From: Taiwanofungus camphoratus
Taxonomy: Eukaryota; Basidiomycota; Agaricomycetes; Polyporales; Taiwanofungaceae
Direction of reading: 5' to 3'
Length of the DNA stretch: 64,000 bases
Assembly (NCBI GenBank): GCA_003999685.1
Contig: CP021220.1
Location: forward strand, 2,914,001-2,978,000
Positions 24,564 through 33,261 of this stretch are shown here, in pieces. The position numbers and the translations under genes are program-made. The notes under the pieces are model-generated. The model was given only the letters and a program-made list of their open reading frames with translations, made no database searches and was not told the DNA's origin. Numbering within the stretch: position 1 is the first letter of the stretch; each line of letters starts with the position of its first letter.

Positions 24564-25265
24564 ATGGCTCCACTCGCATACCTGCTTGTCTTTACTGAAC
24601 CCGGACCCGGTGTTCCTGAGGTTGAGTACAATGACTGGTACGACAATGAACATATCCCCCTTCGGGTCAATACTCCTACCTTCCTCAATTGGACTCGATG
24701 GAAGGCAGTCGATGGAGAGAAACCTAGCTACGGAGCGTCCTATGACCTGGAGTCTTATGAGGCGACGAAGAAGCCGCCGTACACCACGTTGGCCGAAACT
24801 CGCAGCGAGCACGAGAAGGATCTATTAAAGAGGCTCGGGTTTATGGATAGGCGACATTACGAGGCGTACCAAGGGCTCGCCCACCCGCCATCATCCCTCT
24901 TTGACGAGTCGAAGCCCGCACCATACGTGTCATTTTCCTCGCTAGAAGTGAAGCCCGAGCTCGAGGAAGAGTTCAACAGGTGGTACGACGAGGAACATAT
25001 TCCAATGCTTGCAAAGGTGGCAGGGTGGATCAGGAGCCGGAGATTTGTACTGAAGGACTCGGGCTACATGGGCGTGGAGGGGCAGAAGCAGCAGAAGACG
25101 CCGCCAAAGTACTTGGCCGTGCACGAGTGGACGTCGACAGACTGTTGGGAAAGCAAGGAATTCAAAGAAGCAGTCAGCACACCATGGAGAGAACAGGTGA
25201 TGCAAGGTGTCGTCTCGAGAGAAAGACGAGGAATGAAATTCCTCAAGAGCTGGGAGAGAAATTAG
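24564..25265 (+). CDS. EthD-like dimeric alpha/beta-barrel protein with two repeats
   Basis: An intron-free 233-residue protein made of two ferredoxin-like halves. The first has YLLVFTEPGPGV with YNDWYDNEHIPLRVNTPTFL (residues about 6-45). The second has YVSFSSLEVKPELEEEFNRW then YDEEHIPMLAKVAGWIRSRR (about 121-165). The repeated WYD-x-EHIP motif is typical of EthD/dimeric alpha-beta barrel proteins, usually small cytosolic enzymes or binding proteins acting on hydrophobic metabolites. The duplication within one chain would let it fold as a pseudo-dimer. Substrate is unknown. The start is supported by the TATA box just upstream. Confidence 0.85.
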   Translation: MAPLAYLLVFTEPGPGVPEVEYNDWYDNEHIPLRVNTPTFLNWTRWKAVDGEKPSYGASYDLESYEATKKPPYTTLAETRSEHEKDLLKRLGFMDRRHYEAYQGLAHPPSSLFDESKPAPYVSFSSLEVKPELEEEFNRWYDEEHIPMLAKVAGWIRSRRFVLKDSGYMGVEGQKQQKTPPKYLAVHEWTSTDCWESKEFKEAVSTPWREQVMQGVVSRERRGMKFLKSWERN

Positions 25266-25807
25266 GAACACATTGACGGCTGTGATCTGCCAGGGCGACC
25301 ACGTGTGTCGAGGTAGGATACGATGGTGGGGAATTGGAGTTTAAGGACGGGAGCCCATAACCTGTAGCCATACAAAGCATCTTGACGAAAAGCAAAGCCT
25401 AAATTTTATGACTTGGCCAGAGCGAAAGTCCAAGACAACCTGAACTTGGAATTTCTTCAACCTTCAACGTGCCTCAAGATATCCTTATATACTGAACCTG
25501 CCACACGTTGCCCACAGATCAGGGAGAGAGCGCCTCGTTTGTTTCCCATGATGATAGATCTCTCACCTGTTTTATCCGCCCAATGTCCATTACAGCAAGG
25601 CACCTTCCCGGCACAACAAAGAGGCCCGACATCATGAGCACCGCCGTTTTGATAGGTACAAGTTACAGCGCTGGGACTGCATGTGGAACATCCCCGAGCT
25701 TTCATCGGCAAGATAGCACGTTCGCGTGCTGTACAACATAAATAATCTGGGCGAGCAAGTGAGCGGTTTCGTTCGTTTGCGCATCTCTGGGAAGATACTG
25801 AAGAATC
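25266..25807. other. Intergenic region upstream of RNase T2
   Basis: It holds the RNase T2 promoter and, on the minus strand, a small cysteine-rich open frame (25457-25705) listed separately with low confidence. Nothing else stands out. Confidence 0.5.
25457..25705 (-). CDS. Candidate small cysteine-rich protein
   Basis: An open frame of about 82 residues begins MKARGCSTCSPSAVTCTYQN and continues with GPLCCAGKVPCCNGHWADK. It has seven cysteines in the first 40 residues, including two CC pairs. A GTGAGA donor follows ADKTG, so the real protein could be spliced. There is no signal peptide in the visible frame. The gene may be spurious, but the Cys-dense pattern is unlike random sequence around it. 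Confidence 0.22.
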   Translation of the reverse strand: MKARGCSTCSPSAVTCTYQNGGAHDVGPLCCAGKVPCCNGHWADKTGERSIIMGNKRGALSLICGQRVAGSVYKDILRHVEG

Positions 25808-27005
25808 ATGATTGCTGCCCTGCTTGCTGTTGTCGTTGTTGTCGTCTCGCAGGCTGGTGCTTCTTTCTCAGGAGTCTCAGTTCCAAACACTTTCCCTAAT
25901 ATCTCAGCATGCGTGAGCCAGCCGCTGGTGTACTCTTGCGAGAACACGACGGTTGTCCAGGATACCTGCTGTTCACCTACTCCCGGCGGACTCGTCCTGC
26001 AGACGCAATTCTGGGACACATACACCGGCTTGGAAACCCAAGGTCAGTTGTTGCCCAAAGACAGCTGGACGATCCATGGCTTGTGGCCAGATAATTGCGA
26101 CGGGTTAGTGTAATTACTCTTCTAGAATCTCATGTTCGTGACGCTTCGCTGGGTGAAGGTCGTATGACCAGTATTGCGATTTTTCTCGGCAGTACGACCC
26201 TGATCCATCTCCGGACAAGCTGCCAAATGGCACCACTATTCCTCCGTATAATGGGCCCTCGGTGGAGACATTCATCGTTGAGTTTGAAAGGTTTGACCTG
26301 CTTGACTACAGTACGTATATCCTCAGGATGCTCGATTACACATCTGCATTCGAACCTTGCTCCCAGTGAACAAGTACTGGATCAACCAGGGTGCACCTAA
26401 TGCCGAATTCTGGGCCCACGAGGTACTATGTAATGTCTACGCGAAGTTAAGTGTCCCTTAGACAGATTTTACTGTCTAGTTCTCCAAACATGCCACCTGT
26501 ACCTCTACTTTTGACGTCGCTTGCTACGGGTCCGACTACAAAGAACACCAAGACGTTGTGGACTTCTACCTTTCTGTCGTCCGCGCCTTTCAAAAGTACC
26601 CTACTTGGGAAATGCTTGCTGCGTAGGTTCTTAGTGTGCTATGATTTATAGTATCTGAACCGCTTGTGCAGTTCTGGCATTTACCCTTCCAATACAACCA
26701 CATACACCCTGAACCAACTACAGAACGCCCTAAAGGCCCAAACGGGCGGGATTCCTTATCTTGGCTGCGGTGGCAACAACGGCACCATCCTCGAAGAGGT
26801 GTGGTACTACAACCATGTCCTTGGGGTTGTGCGTCCTTCCCCTCTTGGACATGCTATGACTTGTTGACGGATTGTGGTGGTACAGGAGCAATTTGGTCAA
26901 TTCAAGAGCATTGACTCGACGGACACAGCTACTTGCAATGAGACGGGCATCTGGTATTATGAACGTACTCCGGGCTCTGAGCATGATGTCAGATTGCTAC
27001 CATGA
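25808..27005 (+). CDS. Secreted ribonuclease T2
   Basis: RNase T2 enzymes cut single-stranded RNA through a 2',3'-cyclic phosphate, in the secretory pathway or outside the cell. A signal peptide (MIAALLAVVVVVVSQAGASF) is followed by CVSQPLVYSCENTT and TQFWDTYTG. Both catalytic sites are present: CAS I SWTIHGLWPDNCDG and CAS II NAEFWAHEFSKHATC, the latter split by an intron. Downstream are FYLSVVRAFQKYPTWEMLAA, GGIPYLGCGGNNGTILEEVW and the Cys-containing end CNETGIWYYERTPGSEHD. Both catalytic His and the Glu/Lys of CAS II are visible, so it should be active. Six exons, about 270 residues, without the C-terminal extension seen in some fungal forms. Confidence 0.93.
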
Positions 27006-27104
27006 AAAATATTGACATGCCAGAATTATACTGTATCAAAAACATTGACATGCCAGGATTATACGGTATCAAAAATATTGACATGCCAAAATTATACTGT
27101 ATCA
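27006..27104. repeat. 33-bp tandem repeat, three units
   Basis: Three consecutive 33-bp units start at 27006, 27039 and 27072. All follow AAAAYATTGACATGCC, then RRATTATACKGTATCA, differing at one to three positions each. The array begins one base after the RNase T2 stop codon, so it lies in its 3' UTR or just past it. The length, a multiple of three, leaves all frames open on the minus strand. Confidence 0.9.
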
Positions 27105-27244
27105 AAAAAAGCCAAGATATGACTGTAAGAAATAAATACATTGATGTGAATGGCTGAGTGGCGATTGTCGAGCCGCCAGTCATCTCGTAACATACAACGA
27201 CACGTTCGGACTCGTCACTCGGCCTCCACACACCGTAATACGGC

Positions 27245-28111
27245 ATGCCTCCTAATTACCATCACCAGTCTTTCTGGGAAAACCGCTTCAAGAATGAGTC
27301 ACATTTCGAATGGCTGGGGAATGGCGAATGTATCCTTCGTCACCTCCGTGCGTATATGCAATCCCGGGGCGACCACCGCCTTGTTCAAAACTTAAACAAG
27401 CCGCCACGTCTGCTGCATATCGGTGCGGGAACATCCTCATTGTCAGACCAAGTCCTGGAAACATATCAAGAGCTGTACCAGGAGAAGCTGGAGGGGGATA
27501 TGATTGTAAACATAGACTTCTCGGAGACGGTTGTTTGGAAGAGGAGTCAGGAAGAGACCGTCCGACAACGAGAAGGGCGCGGTCAAGGGATGCGATGGAC
27601 CCAAGCAGACATGCTCAGATGGAGCGACGTTGCTGAACTGGTGAACAGTGGGGACGGTGGCTACGATGCCGAGAACGCGAGGGCGGAGGAACAGTTCGCA
27701 GTGGTGCTCGACAAGAGCACTTCAGATGCGATATCCTGCGGCGATGACCTCTTGTTCAAGGATCTGACTCCCCAAGTTCACCCCGTGCTGCAGGCGTATC
27801 TGGCAGCACGTCCGGAGTCTGCCATTACGCTGGATCCTATTGAACTCCTTGCTCTCCATTTAGCCTCTATTGTGCACCCCGGGGGAGTGTGGATCGCTCT
27901 ATCGTTCTCAGCAGTTCGCTTCTCCTTCTTACAGGCTCAGGAAGCTGCCGGTCTAGGGACTCTTGAACGCGTCTTTCCCGCCCTTTATTGGACCTTGCAG
28001 GAGGTTGAGTCTCTGGAAGCACCATCGGGACAGGAGAAGGCAGGTGTCTTTGCGCCGGCTGTCCGGCATTATCTATATGTCATGCGCCGGACAGAAGTTT
28101 CCGTTCAATGA
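27245..28111 (+). CDS. METTL13/EEF1AKMT4-like class I methyltransferase
   Basis: An intron-free 288-residue protein with a seven-beta-strand SAM-dependent methyltransferase layout. The opening YHHQSFWENRFKNESHFEWL matches the N-terminal YWxxRY...FEWL motif of the METTL13/EEF1AKMT4 group. Motif I is LLHIGAGTSSLSDQV, motif II region NIDFSETVVW, an acidic/aromatic step RWTQADMLRW, and FAVVLDKSTSDAISCGDDL is the characteristic motif IV (D-K-x-T-x-D). HPGGVWIALSFS fits motif VI. Family members methylate lysines of elongation factor EF1A or related proteins; the exact target here is an inference. Confidence 0.82.
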   Translation: MPPNYHHQSFWENRFKNESHFEWLGNGECILRHLRAYMQSRGDHRLVQNLNKPPRLLHIGAGTSSLSDQVLETYQELYQEKLEGDMIVNIDFSETVVWKRSQEETVRQREGRGQGMRWTQADMLRWSDVAELVNSGDGGYDAENARAEEQFAVVLDKSTSDAISCGDDLLFKDLTPQVHPVLQAYLAARPESAITLDPIELLALHLASIVHPGGVWIALSFSAVRFSFLQAQEAAGLGTLERVFPALYWTLQEVESLEAPSGQEKAGVFAPAVRHYLYVMRRTEVSVQ

Positions 28112-28915
28112 TTCGTAGCACAAGCCATCTACACAGTAGATTTCGCGAGTCTAGGCGCTATGTACAACCGTACCTCAAAGCAAACGTCCTGACAGAGATC
28201 GAGTCGAAGAAATGGACCCTTGGTATATTCTAGTTAGTGCTCATGCCAATTTAGAGTCCGTTTAACGATATCAGTACTGATGCACTTTTGGCCTTATCAT
28301 CAGAATATTTGGGTTATTCCTCTGTTTAGTAGCAGGCTGAACCTCAATCCATGACTCTCGTCAACTTCTGCCTTGCTTCGAGTTCGGCAGAGTCATCTAT
28401 TTCTTCACGTCTAGATGATTTAGCAACTGGACTTGTGACTGATATGACCTCGTTTATTCATATTTACTACAGTTCGCATCTAAATCTGTCGCTGAGAGCA
28501 ATGAAGTCATTGACTAAGATTTGTGTTGATGGTGGGGCATTGTATACATAGAAAAGTCCAGGTGGAGAATCCATCACTTATACTTACTGCTTTTACATGT
28601 TGGAGTCAAGCCGGTGTAAAGACCACTGAGGCACATTGTGCTTAAGACTTTGTGTTCAGGCGATACAGCTACCAGAGTGTGCTTCCCTTGAAATTTGGCC
28701 AAAGGGTTCAATTCATGTTTCGAAGCTTAACGGCAACGTGACCGTGGCGCGATGATGAAGGAGACGCGTCGGAACACGTGAAAACGCGACGCGACGCGAC
28801 AGTAGAAATATCAACATTGCTCGCGTGTAGGCGCGTCCCATTCGCCACAATACAGCCACAATCTGAGCCTAGGAGCTCACTTGCTCAGCGACTCTACAAG
28901 TGATCCATTCCAAAC
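28112..28915. other. Intergenic region with the sirtuin promoter
   Basis: No convincing gene. A small open frame at 28351-28551 shows no family features. The last 150 bases carry a cluster of ACGCG boxes, listed separately. Confidence 0.5.
28764..28798. promoter_or_regulatory. Cluster of four ACGCG (MCB-like) boxes before the sirtuin gene
   Basis: ACGCGT at 28764-28769 is followed by ACGCG at 28784, 28789 and 28794, the last three in a 5-bp period. They lie about 120-150 bases before the ATG. ACGCGT is the MBF/MCB core for G1/S genes in fungi. Whether MBF uses it here is an inference. Confidence 0.45.
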
Positions 28916-30620
28916 ATGACGATCACTCTCGACTTCGACATATGCGCGTCAGATTCTTCAACTCGACGGACACTATCCAATCTTTCCCTAGCAGTCGCGA
29001 AATGCAAAAAGATTGTTGTCGTGACTGGGGCTGGGATATCCTGTTCATGTGGTATTCCAGTGCGTCACGATTCATCCTACCACGTATATGATCTTTATGA
29101 TGTTTCGTTGCAGGATTTTCGATCATCGGATGGTCTCTATGCACTTGTAAAGCAGCAATACCCGGACGTCGTTCTCAAAGGCCGTGATCTCTTCGACGCA
29201 TCACTATTTCGTGATACCACCTCCACTGCAGTATTCTATACGTTCATCTCGGGACTGAAACGAGCCATCGACTCTGCGTCTCCATCATCCACTCACCGAT
29301 TTATCAAGACCCTTGATTCCAAGCGCAAGCTCTTGCGATCATATACTCAGAACATTGACGGACTCGAGGAGAGAGCAGGCCTGGCTGGCAGCTCGAGCCA
29401 AGAGGTTAAATCAAACGGAAAGGGCAAGGCCAAGATAAAGGCCAAGGAAGTGCGAAACGTCCAGCTACATGGCGATATCCATCGTGTGCGGTGCACATTC
29501 TGCTCTGCCGAGTTTCCGTGTACAACAGACCACCTTGACAAATTTGACATCGGTGTTGCACCTAACTGTCCGGAATGCGTTGCTCGATGTATGTTCTACT
29601 TTTTTTAGACTCAACCACGTAGCTTACCGATTCCCGCCTTACCAGCGAACGCGCGAGTTGCTCGGTCAGCTCGTGCACTGAAAGTCGGCACTCTACGGCC
29701 TGCCATAGTGCTCTACGACGAGCCACATCCCTTAGGAGACGATATTGGCAGCATCCAGACCGCGGATATCAACCGCAAACCGGATATGCTCATCGTTATG
29801 GGCACTTCTCTCAAAGTCCACGGTTTCAAGAAGCTCGTGAAGGACTTCGCCAAGGCCGTGCACGAATCTGCTCCGTCACCCGCGTCCGCATCGACCTCGT
29901 CGCCAAAGAACGCGAGAAGTCTGGCAGGCAAGGTCATCTTCGTGAATAAGACAGCGCCAGGGAGCGAGTGGGAGAGCATCATCGACTACCATATTGTGGG
30001 AGAGACAGACAAGTGGGCCGAGAAGGTGACCGAAGATTGGAAGAAGATGAGGCCTGCAGACTGGGAGGTGCAGAAGACGCTTGTTGCCAAGGGCAAAGAT
30101 GATGGCGTGGGTGCATTCACCGTCACGAAGGAGATCACGAACACGATTGCTGCAAAAGGCAAAGGTATATATATTCAATCAACCTCCACGGTCAAAAGCG
30201 TGCTGAAATTGTATGTTATATGCAGATGGGAAGAGAAAGCCCATGACACAGCGGGAGAATGTCCCACCAATAGATGATTTGACCACCTTACCTCCACTTC
30301 CACCGTCTCCTTCATCACCAAGCAAACGTCGACAAGGCGGTTGCCATTACACCGACGGAGAATGCAGCCCCTCGAAGAAGCGGGATGCAGGCATTCGGAG
30401 AGAGAAGATTGTGTTTGAAGAGCGAGGCCTGTTATTCGGTGATACCACCAACATGAAAGATGATGACGCAGATGGGTTTGACCTTGGAGAGGTGGATGTC
30501 GTCAAAGCAAAGGCTGTGAAGTCACGAATGCCGAAAAAGAGGGTAGAGGTTATACTTGACTCGAAGAAGACAGCGAGAAGAGGAGCACATGAGCCGAAAA
30601 GGATAGGCGCCGCCCATTAG
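28916..30620 (+). CDS. HST4: Sirtuin, Hst3/Hst4 class, NAD-dependent histone deacetylase
   Basis: Sirtuins remove acetyl groups from lysines using NAD. In yeasts the Hst3/Hst4 class targets H3K56ac. Four exons give about 500 residues. Seen: KKIVVVTGAGISCSCGIPDF with RSSDGLY (NAD site; an intron falls just after GIP), RSYTQNIDGLEERAGL, the catalytic VQLHGDIHRVRCTFC, the second zinc cysteine pair NCPEC, RPAIVLYDEPHPLGDD, and MLIVMGTSLKVHGFKKLVKD. The C-terminal extension is basic and disordered (SPSKRRQGGCHYTDGECSPS; KSRMPKKRVEVILDS), consistent with a nuclear protein. A charged insert (EVKSNGKGKAKIKAKE) sits in the middle of the catalytic domain. Symbol is by class, not by proven orthology. 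Confidence 0.9.
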
Positions 30621-30833
30621 AAAATATATACTTCACTTACTCGGTAGATGTATTTTTATTGTAAGTATGCTCCACCTGCAGATAATTCACGTACATACCT
30701 TTGTATCTGTATATCGGACGCCATAATATGTATACGTCTCGAGGAAGCGAGCCCGATAGCTCGAATGCATTGCGATAGGAAAAAAAACAATACCACAATA
30801 TGAGATACACCAAGTACAAACACAGCGAGCGCA

Positions 30834-31564
30834 TCAATCGCTGATGAGCTCTGATACACTCCAATCCTCGAAACTGCCGTCTGGGAGATACCGTCGAATG
30901 ATGAGCGGGATTTTTCGTTGCGAAAGTTCTTTGATGGCGATCTGTAGCGCATCTGTCTCGCCATCTAATGGGACGAGGACTGGGGCGTTCATGCTGAGGG
31001 TGATCACATAGGCCGAATTTAACGTGTCAGTGAGGTGCACCGCATGCGATATTGCGTACATGAAGATGGGACGTCCTCACCTTATTTGCAACGCCCGTGT
31101 CCCCAGCACTCTTGCACGCTCATACTTGGTTAGATATGGCGTCGTCACCCTCACTTTGTTCGCCTGCCGTTCTCCGCGCATCCCCGCGCCCGATGCAGTA
31201 GGGTCTTGCTGCTGCAACGGTACCTCCCCGTTCGCCATCTCCTGGTCCTGTTCGTGCTCTGCCCCGTTCACGCCCTCGTAGCCGTTCGCCTGGCCGCTGC
31301 TTTCGGCGGCCTCGCCTTCTGGGACCTCGGTGGCCAGGAGGTCATAATTCTCGTCCTGCAGCGGCACGTCGTCACGCCATCAGGCCCCATGCCGAAGATG
31401 AGCTAGATACGCGAAAGTACGCACAAATGCGTCTTCGGTGAACCTGTGGCAACGCGGACTCGTCCAACTGGTTAGTCCTCTTTGGCAGATGGGACTACTC
31501 ACCCTGGGCCTTCATAGTCGTAGTCGTCGCCGCCACCGCCACCTCCGTAGCCATCGTCGGACAT
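30834..31564 (-). CDS. RPB6: RNA polymerase subunit Rpb6/ABC23 (shared by Pol I, II, III)
   Basis: Rpb6 (Rpo26) is a small subunit common to the three nuclear RNA polymerases and stabilises the clamp. Four exons encode about 170 residues: an acidic N-terminus ([19 protein letters not shown]), then the conserved core [40 protein letters not shown] and [21 protein letters not shown] 19-nt exon (31425-31443) encodes GFTEDAF and links exon 1 to [16 protein letters not shown]. The core exon ends at QI and joins SMNAPV across an intron. The gene converges on the sirtuin, with stops about 210 bases apart. Confidence 0.96.
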
Positions 31565-33261
31565 TTTGCCTCTGTAAACTAAGTAATGAAGTAAGATAGA
31601 GATAGAGAGGCCCAGCGAACGCTCGAGAGTCGAGACGCAGCTTGAGAAGGCGGGGAAATTTGCCACAGCAAATTTGTCGGAGATTGAAACTGATCGCACC
31701 TCCTAATTTGGTGATGTGGTTTCTTGGATTCGAGAATGGGAACCGGTCAAGTGCTTTTCTCCAATTGTCTCAGTGAATATTGCCTAGCACCTCTCTCCTA
31801 TGTGGTGTTTGTCAAATTTGGCGATTAATCGTGGTGTCTCTATGCTCTCGTGGATCCGACCTGGGTAAGGAAGCCTGGAATTAATTGAATCGGAAGACGG
31901 TGGTCCCGGAAAATCTAGGCAATCTGTGCTGAGATCCTCATGTACTTCACGAAGACGTCCGGCGATAAGCGGGCGATGTGAAAATCTGTGGCATGTCGCA
32001 TATGGACCCTTCCGTTACCAAACAATATGTTGTAGCCCTGGGTAACATGGGACTATGTCTAGCTTACGTAGGTTTTGTCGGAATGACTTACACGCGCCGT
32101 CTTTGCAAGTCCTCACACGCAGCCTGTATGATGGTGGCATCTGGCTTGCGATGGTAGGTGCGATCATCACAAAGCTGGTACAAAGCAGACTTGAGCATCT
32201 GCAAGTCGCAGAATTGCCTTTAACGCAATTTGGCAGCAGGATCGGGATCTTGACAGCGTACTGACACGCTTCGCGCGTGGAATCTGTCCACGTCTTTGAA
32301 TGCGTGTTTACTGCTATAGTCCGACATGAACGCTATCCCCGGGGGATCTGATCTGTGCCATTTTGTATTGTTTTCCAAGTATCAAATGGTTATTGATACG
32401 AGCTGGCGTGCTTGCTGCCCGCATTTCTCAAACGAAAGGCACGAGGGCGGGAAGGGCCCCGGCGGGTAAGCTCTGCGTAACGAGATCCACGGACGTTTGG
32501 TAGCAGCATGGAAGCGAATCAAGGTGGGCCGGTGACAAAAAAGGCAGGTCTCGAGCTTCGTTATAGTGCATGGATTTCCAGCTTTGTCTGATGGCGCGCT
32601 CCTAGTCCCGGATTGGACTTGTTTCGATCTCTCCCGCTCGAGCCTGCTCTTCTAGGGATGCTACGAAGCTGTCACTGTCAGCGTCCAGCTACCGTTTCAA
32701 TACACTTGACTCAAAGGTGCTCAATTCACTGGCGATCAAACCAACTTTCTTTGCGGTCAGTGAACTAGCAACTAATTTGTCCGACGTTTCAAGTCTTATC
32801 AATGTCAAATCAAGCCCAAAAGATCATCGTTTCGCACAGCAGCGGCCATTTTTGCCTTCCGGTGCGTTTCACTCACTCGTAAAGCCATCCCACCGTGACC
32901 CCAACGCCAGTTCGCTATGTTTGGGATTCTGTGAAAAAAACTGGCTGCGCGGACAGATAGCTGTAATGATATGTACGTGCAAACCCCAGCACCGGGAGAA
33001 AGCAGCTCAATCGGTATTCATGATTTCTTTTCGGTCCGCATTTAGTATCCTTTGCGATGACAAACGTCAGCGCACGCGACATGTCACCTTCCCGGACTTG
33101 TCTGTCACATTTGTCCCCGCCTTCTCTCCTGCTCTTCACACTGGAGGGGCCTTATATCTCCGTCTCCTTATCCTGCGAGGCCTGGGACCCTTCATCCTCT
33201 TGCCCCACACAGAGACACTCACTAACTCTTACATACACCGTTATTTTTGTCTTGACACTCT
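31565..33261. other. Long intergenic region upstream of the RRM gene
   Basis: I see no convincing gene in 1.7 kb. It must hold the RPB6 promoter on the left and the RRM-gene promoter, possibly with a long 5' UTR, on the right. Open frames at 32055-32264 and 32717-33400 lack family features. The last 150 bases are pyrimidine-rich, common just before strong basidiomycete start sites. Confidence 0.5.
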
